From Syntrophus sp. (in: bacteria) (lineage in GTDB: Bacteria > Desulfobacterota > Syntrophorhabdia > Syntrophorhabdales > Syntrophorhabdaceae), in the NCBI GenBank assembly GCA_013824835.1, contig PNOM01000004.1:1-64000 (forward strand): a stretch of 64,000 nt of DNA, in the 5' to 3' direction. This document shows, piece after piece, positions 25,993-34,219 of the stretch; the first letter of the stretch is position 1; the number at the start of each line of letters is the position of its first letter. A program made the position numbers and the translations under genes. Below the pieces are notes generated by a model. The model was given only the letters and a program-made list of their open reading frames with translations. It made no database searches and was not told where the DNA came from.

Positions 25993-27500
25993 GCCTCATC
26001 ACTCATCATTGTGATAAAAACATTTGCTATATCAGGGTCAAACTGGACACCATTACATTTTTTGATCTCATCCAGGGCCGTTTCTCTTGAGAGGGCATTC
26101 CTGTATGGTCTATTGGTAGTCATGGCATCGTAAGCGTCACATACAGCAATTATGCGTGCGCACCGTGGTATGTCCTCTCCGGGAAGCGTATCGGGATAAC
26201 CTCTGCCATCGAACCTCTCGTGGTGATGCCGTATGATCTTTGCTTCGCTTGAGAGGATTTCGAACCTGTTCAATATCTCTTCCCCGTATGCGGAATGATC
26301 CTTCATAATCTGGTACTCTTCATCGGTCAGTTTTCCTGATTTCAGTAATATGGAGTCAGGCACGCCGATCTTGCCGAGGTCATGTATAGGCCCTACGACG
26401 CGAATCACGTCTTCCTCATAGTCGATTAAACCTATGGCCCTGCCCAGCTGCAGGCTTGACCCGGTAACCCGCTTGCAATGGCCTTCCGTGTAGGAATCCC
26501 TTTTGTTGATAGCTGAAATAAGTGATGTGAGGGTATGGAGGACGCTTTCAAAGAGGCTCTCGTAGAGCATCCTGTTTTCGATCTGGGTTGATGCCTTTTC
26601 TGCGATAAGCTTAAGGAAGAAGACGTCGCTTTCAGGAAAGGCATTTTTTCTGGTCCCGTTTGTTTTTCTGTTTACCATAATGAAGCCTATACGTTCACCT
26701 TTTATGGTAAGGGGCAGATAGAGTTTTCTTCCTATTGAGAAAAAACGTTTTGATGAAAAGGAGTCCATGGGGAGGTTGTCTGCCAGGGGAATCCTTTTCT
26801 CATTTATCACTTCATTAATGTTGCTGTTGTCTTTGAAAAGGATTAATTCGTTTTTATCATTATCTACGATGTAGTATCCACATGATTGTACCTCCATTAC
26901 CTCGCTGATGATATGGATCATTTTATCATACACATCATCGAATATGTTCAGGGAGTTGAACTTATTAGATATATGGTACATGGTGGTCAATTCTTTGATT
27001 TTATTCTGTAACTCCCTGTTTAACATCTCAATCTTCTTTTTGTCTTCAAGGGTATGGAGAAAACTTTCTTTCTCAACAAGCAGTTCCCTCTCCCGAAGTA
27101 CTCTCATCATGGTAAGCATGAGTTTATCGAACTCAAAAGGCTTCATCAGGAAATCAGAGGCGCCTTTCTTCATAGCCTCTACCACGAAATTGGGGTCATG
27201 TTGGCCTGTGATCATGATAACCGCTATAGTGGGGTTATTAATCTTGATATTGTCCAGCAGGGATATACCATTCACATCAGGCAGATTGATGTCGAGAATG
27301 ACGATCTCCACCTCTTCCCTGCTTAAAACCTCGAGCCCCCCCCTGCCTGTAGATGCCGTGTGTACCGTGCAGCCGTTGAGGCAAAGGAAGTCAGACAGGA
27401 TTTCAACGATATCCGGACTATCATCAACGAGAAGAACCTTCGATCCTTCTATCATGAATAGATCCGATTGGTTACCGATATATTCGGACGCAAGTCTCAC
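25989..27500 (-). CDS. Response regulator with GAF and HD-GYP domains
   Basis: A 503-residue protein. A receiver occupies about residues 20-140 (LLVDDSPDIVEIL, phosphoacceptor in VIILDINLPD), then a coiled coil, a GAF-like domain at about 170-315, and a C-terminal HD-GYP domain with HDLGKIGVPDSIL and RHHHERFDGRGYPDTL. The catalytic HD and the GYP residues are intact, so it should hydrolyse c-di-GMP. The start is GTG at 27500, overlapping the stop of the upstream regulator gene; an internal ATG at 27455 is an alternative. It probably lowers c-di-GMP near the PilZ and Mot proteins. Confidence 0.93.
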   Translation of the reverse strand: MRLASEYIGNQSDLFMIEGSKVLLVDDSPDIVEILSDFLCLNGCTVHTASTGRGGLEVLSREEVEIVILDINLPDVNGISLLDNIKINNPTIAVIMITGQHDPNFVVEAMKKGASDFLMKPFEFDKLMLTMMRVLRERELLVEKESFLHTLEDKKKIEMLNRELQNKIKELTTMYHISNKFNSLNIFDDVYDKMIHIISEVMEVQSCGYYIVDNDKNELILFKDNSNINEVINEKRIPLADNLPMDSFSSKRFFSIGRKLYLPLTIKGERIGFIMVNRKTNGTRKNAFPESDVFFLKLIAEKASTQIENRMLYESLFESVLHTLTSLISAINKRDSYTEGHCKRVTGSSLQLGRAIGLIDYEEDVIRVVGPIHDLGKIGVPDSILLKSGKLTDEEYQIMKDHSAYGEEILNRFEILSSEAKIIRHHHERFDGRGYPDTLPGEDIPRCARIIAVCDAYDAMTTNRPYRNALSRETALDEIKKCNGVQFDPDIANVFITMMSDEA

Positions 27501-28066
27501 TGAATCAGAAACCTTCCTTTTCTCAATTTTCCCAGTTTGATAATCTCGTTTATTATCTTTTCTGTATCATTTCCCGCAGGCTCATTCTGTTCAACCTTGG
27601 CATTGTTCTGTTTCTTGTATCGCTCAAGCTCTTCATAGAAGCTCGCAAGCTTTTTGAATAGCTGTGCATTCACCTTTTTGAGCATAATCTTGTCTTTTAC
27701 GTTTTTTACTACTACCCGCAGTTCTTCCATTCTGAAGGGTTTTACAATATAATCAAAGGCGCCTACCTTGATTGCCTCGATGGCGGTGTCAAGTGACGCA
27801 TAGCCGGTGATAATGATAAACTCTGTGGTATTGTCCTGTTTTTTTACGATCTCTTTGATCAGCTCAATGCCTGTGAGTTCCGGCATATTAAGGTCTGTAA
27901 TGATGAGGTCATAAGGGTTTTTATTATATTTTGCCAGTGCCTCTTTCCCGTTGTTTGCCCCTTCCACGGAATCGCCCTCATCTTTAAGATACTCTCCGAG
28001 GATTTCTCTCAATTCCTTATTGTCATCCACGATGAGTATGCGGAAAAATTCCTCTTTTTTATTCAT
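27497..28066 (-). CDS. CheY-like response regulator with C-terminal helical extension
   Basis: A 189-residue regulator. The receiver fills residues 10-130, with ILIVDDNKELREIL, phosphoacceptor in LIITDLNMPE and the conserved lysine in YIVKPFRMEEL. The remaining 60 residues are charged and helical, with no recognised output domain. The frame extends to a GTG at 28087, but the ATG at 28066 has a GAGGG ribosome binding sequence five bases upstream and is preferred. It is translationally coupled to the HD-GYP gene, and it lies in the motility operon. Confidence 0.88.
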   Translation of the reverse strand: MNKKEEFFRILIVDDNKELREILGEYLKDEGDSVEGANNGKEALAKYNKNPYDLIITDLNMPELTGIELIKEIVKKQDNTTEFIIITGYASLDTAIEAIKVGAFDYIVKPFRMEELRVVVKNVKDKIMLKKVNAQLFKKLASFYEELERYKKQNNAKVEQNEPAGNDTEKIINEIIKLGKLRKGRFLIQ

Positions 28067-28140
28067 GAACCCTCGCACAATATTCACTCTTGTAATTTGT
28101 TATCGGACATGGTTGTGAAAACTTAAGGAGTAACTGGCGG

Positions 28141-28464
28141 CTACTCTGACTTATCTAAAAAGACGGGCATGGGCGGAAAAGGAAATTTCGGGGAGTATGC
28201 TTTTGATGCTTTTCTGTTTTTCGCTAACCTTTCCATTTCCTGGAGCAGCTTGGTACGTTCTTGCTTGAGTCTTTCAAGAATCTTCTTTTCTTTTGAGAGG
28301 AAGTCTTTGATTTCATCATCCGTAAGCTCGATTCTATGGTTTATGAGGTCCATGGCATAGGGTTCTCTTTCAAGGAGGTATTCGATGAACTTGTCTATGT
28401 CTTTTCCAGGCATAGCACGGTCAGTCAGTTTCATGAACGAAAGCTTCAGGTCTTCAGCATCCAT
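28141..28464 (-). CDS. Unrecognised 107-residue helical protein, sigma28-driven
   Basis: A small soluble protein, mostly charged helix from about residue 45 to 90 (EIKDFLSKEKKILERLKQER), with a proline-rich end (FPFPPMPVFLDK). The length and coiled-coil character resemble flagellar chaperones or FliT-like proteins, but I do not recognise a family. A sigma28-type promoter ends 19 bases upstream of the ATG, so it is the first gene of the motility/signalling operon. That regulation is the best clue to its role: it is probably a flagellar or chemotaxis accessory protein. Confidence 0.7.
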   Translation of the reverse strand: MDAEDLKLSFMKLTDRAMPGKDIDKFIEYLLEREPYAMDLINHRIELTDDEIKDFLSKEKKILERLKQERTKLLQEMERLAKNRKASKAYSPKFPFPPMPVFLDKSE

Positions 28465-28482
28465 ATCTATTCCTTAATGATA

Positions 28483-28509
28483 TTATCGTCCATACAGGAA
28501 ATTCCTTAA
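28483..28509 (-). promoter_or_regulatory. Sigma28 (FliA) promoter of the motility/mot operon
   Basis: Minus strand: TTAAGGAA (28502-28509), 11-base spacer, GACGATAA (28483-28490). The consensus is TAAAGTTT-N11-GCCGATAA; the -10 matches seven of eight bases and the spacing is exact. It lies just upstream of the 107-residue gene that starts the operon reaching to motAB. Confidence 0.75.
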
Positions 28510-28567
28510 GTGCTTAAGACTCATCCCCGTGATCCATGGAGGTGCCATGTTTGCGTCCACAGACCTG

Positions 28568-29971
28568 TCATTGCTCGGCCATGCATTGCTTGGCCTCCGT
28601 ATTGTTTGGTTCTATCTCCAGGACTTTACTGAAATAGAACACGGCAGTATCTTTGAGCCCGGCTTCTGAACATAAGCGGGCTAACGCAAGAGCTGCTTCG
28701 ACATTATCAGGTGTTCTCTCGAGGATGTCCTGGTAGCAACCGATAGCCTCATCTATTTCCCCTGTGTGCAGATAGACACCTGCCATATTCATTCTGTAGT
28801 CAATCTTGTCAGGATCCAGCTTTACGGCTATCTTCAGATGATGCAGTGCCTTGTCAATGCTATTGTCCTGGAAATAGAGAACGCCGATATCGTTATGGGT
28901 TTCCTGATTGTCTTTGTCTATTTCGAGGATTATCTCAAATTGCTTAATTGCTAATGCTGTTTTTCCTTTTTCATGCAGTAAAACAGCTTGCTCATAAAGT
29001 TTTTTTGCCATATTCTTTTCTAATGATTCATGTTGATCTTCATCTGGTTTGGTCTCTTCAGGCCTTTGTATCTCTTTTGAATCATCATTAGAAGATGCCC
29101 TTCCGGCAATATCAAGCTTGTCGATCAACGGACGGATCAGATCAACCATATCAAGTTTCTTGTAATGCTCAAAGAAACCTTCGGCAAGTTTATCAAGGTC
29201 AGGACGTCTGATGGTTTCCATACACAAATCTGCCCATTTTTCTGCATCAGCAGACAGGAAACAATGCTCAACCCAATCCTGATTATAGCAGCGTTCCACA
29301 ACCACAATCGAACGATTATTGAGTAAATATAAAACCCTTGAGGACAAATGGTCTGTCCCGCGGGCCTGGTTCGGCGCAAGGTTGATTCGTGCCCTTGCAA
29401 TCAAATCATTCCGGAATATCGCCGCATCGTCAAAAACACATAATACGTTGCCTCCCCTCATTTTCAGTTCGTCTATCATCATTTTTCGGTGAGGAGTAAG
29501 TGAACCGTAAAATAGAAAATCAATATCCTTCTTTTTCTTGTGGACTATCTCTTCCATTGAAGAAAGATATCCAACCCGGGGAAACATCTCTGCGTCAATT
29601 CCAAACTGCTTCAACTGTCTTTTATTTGACTCAAGGCTTTCCCAAACTGCTTCTGCCTGTCGCAGAATGGGCAGATAAACAGTGGAATAAGATTCTTGAA
29701 CGGGCCAGGCGTTGATCGTCTTTTCCGAGAGAACTTCTGACTGCATTACAACATATTTCCCTGCTTGCTTTAATTGCTCAATGGCGGTAGGGTCTGTAAG
29801 GTTGTGGGCTCCGAAAATGATATTTATCCGGTCAGAATAAAGCTTGTTTCTCACCATGCAGCATTCGTACCCTGCCGCCTCGATTGTGTAACAAAAGTAC
29901 TTGCAAGAATCATAAAGAAAATGAGAAAATCTGTACCCTTCGGGTGCAATAAGACAAACCGAAAATCGCAT
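28568..29971 (-). CDS. CgeB-like glycosyltransferase with C-terminal TPR domain
   Basis: A 467-residue protein if started at the ATG at 29971; the preceding in-frame ATG at 29986 lies within what reads as the GAGGAG ribosome binding site. The N-terminal 280 residues resemble the CgeB/GT-B type of glycosyltransferase (FLFYGSLTPHRKMMIDEL, ARINLAPNQARGTDHLSSRVLYLL). A charged linker leads to about four TPR repeats from residue 315 to the end (AKKLYEQAVLLHEKGKTALA and repeats). TPR-glycosyltransferase fusions are typical of enzymes that modify proteins, including flagellins. It is the distal gene of the glycan island, 30 to 45 bases after the first radical SAM gene. Confidence 0.78.
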   Translation of the reverse strand: MRFSVCLIAPEGYRFSHFLYDSCKYFCYTIEAAGYECCMVRNKLYSDRINIIFGAHNLTDPTAIEQLKQAGKYVVMQSEVLSEKTINAWPVQESYSTVYLPILRQAEAVWESLESNKRQLKQFGIDAEMFPRVGYLSSMEEIVHKKKKDIDFLFYGSLTPHRKMMIDELKMRGGNVLCVFDDAAIFRNDLIARARINLAPNQARGTDHLSSRVLYLLNNRSIVVVERCYNQDWVEHCFLSADAEKWADLCMETIRRPDLDKLAEGFFEHYKKLDMVDLIRPLIDKLDIAGRASSNDDSKEIQRPEETKPDEDQHESLEKNMAKKLYEQAVLLHEKGKTALAIKQFEIILEIDKDNQETHNDIGVLYFQDNSIDKALHHLKIAVKLDPDKIDYRMNMAGVYLHTGEIDEAIGCYQDILERTPDNVEAALALARLCSEAGLKDTAVFYFSKVLEIEPNNTEAKQCMAEQ

Positions 29972-30016
29972 TGTTTTACTCCTCATCTGTTTTGTTAATT
30001 AATACAGCTTATTGTT

Positions 30017-31420
30017 TTATAAAAGCTCCAAATTCATTACACGTATCTCATTAAACTTATCACGGTAATAATCTAATTGCTCAAAGCTCATATTTTTTGG
30101 TTTCAAATAATACTGTTGAACTTTCTGTACGGGATCCAGATCAATTTCGCCTTTCCAAATCTGTTCTTCAGAGAAGGTTGTGAGCGAAAGCCCTTCCTTT
30201 TTGGCCTGATCAAATACCTTTGTGCCAGGGAAGGGGATAAGATTAAATACATAGTTCAGGTCCGCCTTGAGTTCTACGAGAAGATCATAGGTGTCCTGAA
30301 GGGTCTGCGGAGTATCTTCAGGAAAGCCCATAATAGACATTGTACTCACGCGCATTCCGTTGTCCTTGAGCAATTTCTTGGCACGAAATATTTGTTCGCG
30401 CGATAAATTTTTATTGATAACGGTATTACGCATATAGTCATTTCCGTGCTCAATAGGAAGCCGGGCAAATACACAACCAGCCTTGCCCAGTGCATATGCA
30501 ATATCTTCATCCACTCTGCCCAGATAAAGCCCGCATGTCGGTTCAAATTGAATGTTCAGTTTCCGTTGAATAATCTGGTTGCAAATTTCAATTACATGAT
30601 CTTTATTAAGATTGACGTTGTCATCGATAAACCCGAAATAGTTCATCCCATACTCTTTATTCAGGTGCTCAATTTCATCAACAACTTTCATTGGGGAACG
30701 CATCCGAAACGTGCGCCCCATTGTTTTATGACAAGCGCAGAAATTGCAATTAAATGGACAACTACGGGAGGTAAGAATAGGAACTGAAAGTTGAATATTC
30801 AAATCCTTGGGGTTGTGCCACCCCGTGTGATCCGAATAGTAATCCTCCAGCCTGATTAAATCCCATGCAGCCTGGGGAAGGGCATCCAGGTCAGCAATAT
30901 AGCTCTTGCGGGGGTTGGTGATTACTTTGCCGTTAACGCGGTATGTAATCGCCTGAATGAATTCGAGATCAGTCAGTTTTCTGTTTTCAACAGCTTTTGC
31001 TAAAGCGACGACTTGCTCTTCACCTTCGCCCAGAATGACCGAGTCAATGGCAGGGCAGTTGTTGAGAATCTCCTCTGCAAATAGTGTAGGATGAGCTCCG
31101 CCCACTGTTAAATGAATATCCGGCGCTATCTTTCGAATACGATCCGTTGCCTTAATGATGAATGGAAGATGTTGGCTTACAAAACAATTGAACCCGATTA
31201 TCGTAGGGTTCAACTTGCTTATATGCTGTTCAATCATGGATAGCAAACCCTCATCTGAAGAATCACCCGCTTCAATTGGTGCAATCGATAAATCTAAAAC
31301 AGTAGGGGCGTATCCGGCGTCACGCAGCACTGCTGCAAGGCAGATTAGCGATACCGGTATGGTACCTTTTGACTCTTGCATCCAGCTTAACTTCCTGCAG
31401 TTTATTAATAGCACATTCAT
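30017..31420 (-). CDS. B12-binding radical SAM enzyme
   Basis: A 467-residue protein with a cobalamin-binding-like N-terminal domain (about residues 1-145, ending in VILGEGEEQVVALA) and a radical SAM core with the cluster motif Cys221-x3-Cys225-x2-Cys228 in SRSCPFNCNFC. The core also shows FGFIDDNVNLNKDHV and STMSIMGFPEDTPQTL. This class includes methyltransferases that act on unactivated carbons and other unusual enzymes. Its start overlaps the stop of the second such enzyme (ATGA). The substrate is unknown; within this island a sugar or glycan methylation is a reasonable guess. Confidence 0.85.
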   Translation of the reverse strand: MNVLLINCRKLSWMQESKGTIPVSLICLAAVLRDAGYAPTVLDLSIAPIEAGDSSDEGLLSMIEQHISKLNPTIIGFNCFVSQHLPFIIKATDRIRKIAPDIHLTVGGAHPTLFAEEILNNCPAIDSVILGEGEEQVVALAKAVENRKLTDLEFIQAITYRVNGKVITNPRKSYIADLDALPQAAWDLIRLEDYYSDHTGWHNPKDLNIQLSVPILTSRSCPFNCNFCACHKTMGRTFRMRSPMKVVDEIEHLNKEYGMNYFGFIDDNVNLNKDHVIEICNQIIQRKLNIQFEPTCGLYLGRVDEDIAYALGKAGCVFARLPIEHGNDYMRNTVINKNLSREQIFRAKKLLKDNGMRVSTMSIMGFPEDTPQTLQDTYDLLVELKADLNYVFNLIPFPGTKVFDQAKKEGLSLTTFSEEQIWKGEIDLDPVQKVQQYYLKPKNMSFEQLDYYRDKFNEIRVMNLELL

Positions 31421-33333
31421 TGTATGTCCTCCGTGTAATCCATGCCTACTAAATTGGAAATATCAATCACATTCTTGACGCTTTTGTAGTTAGTGCCTAT
31501 CTGTGCTTCTATATAGCCAATGTGATATGGTGCTGTCACAACAACTGTTTCTATCCCTTCATTCGCAATAACATCCGGGGAGTAAATTTGTATCCCGAAT
31601 AAATCCTTGTTTTGTTTACTGGTACAAATGTCAATAGGGAAGATGTTTGCATCATGTAACACATCAGAATTACGGAAAATGTCCATCGCGTGATAGGTCA
31701 TGCCCCAAAAAGCAAGCTTCCCATGTTTTCTCAATAACTTTAAAACGTTGACATCTATATTTGAACGGATAGTTGAATTCAGTGGCGGATTGAATTGTTG
31801 CCCGCACTTTTGACAAACGATAAAGTTAGGCTTAAAGAGGCGCACGTTTTCCCAGTTATTTTTTGTTCCGCATACGCTACACTCCCCATTTAAACAGATA
31901 CAACCATCTCTATCGTTAATACTGTATACTTCAAAAGAAGAGAGTAACTTTGTATTGCTTAGAGCGGCCTCCATCAATTCCTTTGTAAATACCTGAAATT
32001 CATCGTCTGTCATCTTTGATATATTGAGTTGAGGGCATCCGTCTCTAAGGAATTGAACTTTATCCTTAATGATGCCCTTCTCACATGCATATTTATAGAT
32101 ATGAGTCCCTGGAAATGCGGTAATAAGTCTCAAGCTTGCACTATATTCAGGATGCTCTTTCCACCAATTAAGTGTATTGTTCGCCGTTTCTAAAGTCTCT
32201 TCTATATCGCCGAAAATAAATCCTGCGCTAATGGGTATCCCTGTGTCATACACCAATTTGAGAGTCCGTTCTATCTGTTCAATAGTAATGCCTTTTCTCA
32301 TGCTTTTCAGTATTCGATTGTCTGCACTTTCCAATCCAAAGCCCATGGTAATGCAGTTTCCCTCTTTAAGCAAGGGAAGCATCTCCGGGGTTATATCGTC
32401 AACCCTGAACCCTCCCAACCATTTGATATTGTACTTCTTGATCCGCAAACAAAACTCTTCAAGACGGGAGATGTCCCGTGCAAACAACTCATCCGACAAG
32501 GCCAGGCTCTCGACCTTGTAATTGGATACAAGGTAGTCCAGTTCTTCAAAAAAGCCGTCCAATGAACGCTGTCGATATTTTCTGCCCACAGTGTGAAAAC
32601 AAAAGGTGCAACCGTAAGGGCATGAACGACTTGATATCATTGCAAGGGTATTGCTTTCAATAAAGCCAATGATTCCAAGTGTCGCCGCCAGATTCTTTTC
32701 CAATTCGAATCCCTCATAGTCAGGCCATGGGATTGAGTCGATATCCGCAATTTCTTTGCGGTGTTTGGTGATTGTGTAGTCGCTTTCATTTTCCAATGTG
32801 GATCCGCAAGAATTGATGCCGGGTTTGTTAAAGATATGATGGTTTGATTTAAATATCAATCCATCCACAGCAGTGAGATCGCCTTTGTTTTCCAGTGCGC
32901 GGCATAGCTCAACGCCGGTAACCTCCCCTTCGCCGATTACCCCTATATCAACATATTCCAGGGCATCCATTGCCACAACCGGGTCACTTGTGATGATCCC
33001 TCCCCCTACGACAGTTACAATGCTCTCGTTAATCTTTTTCGCAGTTTCGATGATGGGCCTGACCATGCTGTATTGTGCCGAGAGCGCACCAACCATTACC
33101 ACATGTATATCGTCATTCTCAAACCTGCTTTTCAGGATATCGTAAAGAGTTCCATCACAATGATTAAGATTGAGAGTGAATACGTTGAAGCCTGCCTTTT
33201 TCATGCTTGAAGACACATAAGCAATGCCCAATGGAAAGCCATAGCTGTCTCCGATATTTCGTACAAAACGCGGCATAACCAACAGGTAGTTTAATTTATT
33301 GATTAACTGGTCGCCTGAAGTCTTCTTCAACAT
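31417..33333 (-). CDS. B12-binding radical SAM enzyme with zinc-ribbon and Rossmann-like C-terminus
   Basis: A 638-residue protein. The cobalamin-binding-like domain covers about residues 15-160 (TVVGGGIITSDP, GVIGEGEVTGVEL) and the radical SAM core has Cys238-x3-Cys242-x2-Cys245 in SRSCPYGCTFC. After about residue 470 come two CxxC pairs (ECSVCG and VCQKCG) that look like a zinc ribbon, then a terminal Rossmann-like module from about residue 545 with KLAFWGMTYHAMDIF and a VVVTAPYH strand. That module recurs in five other proteins of the island. The added C-terminus is unusual for the class. Confidence 0.83.
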   Translation of the reverse strand: MLKKTSGDQLINKLNYLLVMPRFVRNIGDSYGFPLGIAYVSSSMKKAGFNVFTLNLNHCDGTLYDILKSRFENDDIHVVMVGALSAQYSMVRPIIETAKKINESIVTVVGGGIITSDPVVAMDALEYVDIGVIGEGEVTGVELCRALENKGDLTAVDGLIFKSNHHIFNKPGINSCGSTLENESDYTITKHRKEIADIDSIPWPDYEGFELEKNLAATLGIIGFIESNTLAMISSRSCPYGCTFCFHTVGRKYRQRSLDGFFEELDYLVSNYKVESLALSDELFARDISRLEEFCLRIKKYNIKWLGGFRVDDITPEMLPLLKEGNCITMGFGLESADNRILKSMRKGITIEQIERTLKLVYDTGIPISAGFIFGDIEETLETANNTLNWWKEHPEYSASLRLITAFPGTHIYKYACEKGIIKDKVQFLRDGCPQLNISKMTDDEFQVFTKELMEAALSNTKLLSSFEVYSINDRDGCICLNGECSVCGTKNNWENVRLFKPNFIVCQKCGQQFNPPLNSTIRSNIDVNVLKLLRKHGKLAFWGMTYHAMDIFRNSDVLHDANIFPIDICTSKQNKDLFGIQIYSPDVIANEGIETVVVTAPYHIGYIEAQIGTNYKSVKNVIDISNLVGMDYTEDIQ

Positions 33334-33409
33334 GGTATTGCCTCTCTTTGTGCAAATATTAGCTTAGTGCAGAACCTAACCGCGTTCATGTATTTCCGGC
33401 CGATTCTCA
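33334..33409. other. Gap inside the glycan island
   Basis: A 76-base gap between the first FkbM-type gene and the longer B12 radical SAM gene. I see no promoter or hairpin, so transcription probably continues through it. Confidence 0.3.
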
Positions 33410-34195
33410 TCAGCTATTTTCAAGTGTTTCTGAAGCTGTTTTGGATAGATAAATTGAGTTTGCAGCCCACATTCTATCTCGCCTGGTATACAGAAATGGG
33501 GAAATATCCCAAAGTTGATATCCCAGGGAACCAAGGTATGCCGACAAATCGGAATAGTTCGTCTGGCCTTCATAGCAGTCTGCAAAGGTAGTCTCCACAT
33601 AGATTGCGGAAATTATCCCTCCTTGTAATTGAGCATGAGCTCCTTTTAATACGGTTAGCTCCGATCCTTGAACATCAATCTTGAGAATGTCAATTTTTAA
33701 ACAATCTGACTCGATGCAGTAGTTGTCCAGTGTTTCAGTTTGAATACTTATCAGTTCATAATCGTATTTATGCTCAACGCTGATAGTGCGCATCCGTTCA
33801 GTCGGGCTGAGCAGAGAGGCAGCTTCAGAAATCCTGGTCGCGTGAAAAGGGGCTGTTTTTACAGAATCGGATAATGCCACACTACTCAAGAATATTCCGG
33901 GAGTATTCCCCCATTTTTCATACAGTATTGCAAATGTAGGCGGATTAGGTTCGAAGGAATGTATCTCGGCCTCAGGCCACACCTGTCTGAATTTTTCAAT
34001 GCTCTGCCCGACATTAGCGCCAACATCAAAGATTGTTGGAATGACAATCCCGAGTTTAGTTATTAGTCGTTGCAGACGTGAAAAGGATTCTCTTTCGCGA
34101 TCCTCCAGGTTAATGGTTTTCCCGAATATCTCTTGTCCGGGACCTATGCTCGAATTACCGCTTTTCTCAAAAATGTTTTTATTGTCGTCTTTCAT
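33410..34195 (-). CDS. FkbM family SAM-dependent methyltransferase
   Basis: A 261-residue methyltransferase of the FkbM family, which usually O-methylates sugars or macrolides. The SAM-binding motif is TIFDVGANVGQSIEKF, followed by IHSFEPNPPTF and the family block ILKIDVQGSELTVLKGA. The ATG at 34195 (MKDDNK) has GGGG six bases upstream and is preferred to the one at 34207. It lies in the middle of the island, 24 bases after the C-methyltransferase-like gene. A second FkbM protein is encoded at 41.3-42.5 kb, so at least two methylations are likely. Confidence 0.9.
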   Translation of the reverse strand: MKDDNKNIFEKSGNSSIGPGQEIFGKTINLEDRERESFSRLQRLITKLGIVIPTIFDVGANVGQSIEKFRQVWPEAEIHSFEPNPPTFAILYEKWGNTPGIFLSSVALSDSVKTAPFHATRISEAASLLSPTERMRTISVEHKYDYELISIQTETLDNYCIESDCLKIDILKIDVQGSELTVLKGAHAQLQGGIISAIYVETTFADCYEGQTNYSDLSAYLGSLGYQLWDISPFLYTRRDRMWAANSIYLSKTASETLENS

Positions 34196-34219
34196 TATGC
34201 ACCCCAAAAATATATGTCC

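Noticed and set aside
28535-28551. TGGCACCTCCATGGA on the minus strand as a sigma54 site
   Set aside because: It has the -24 half but no TTGC at the -12 position; the sigma28 site nearby fits better.
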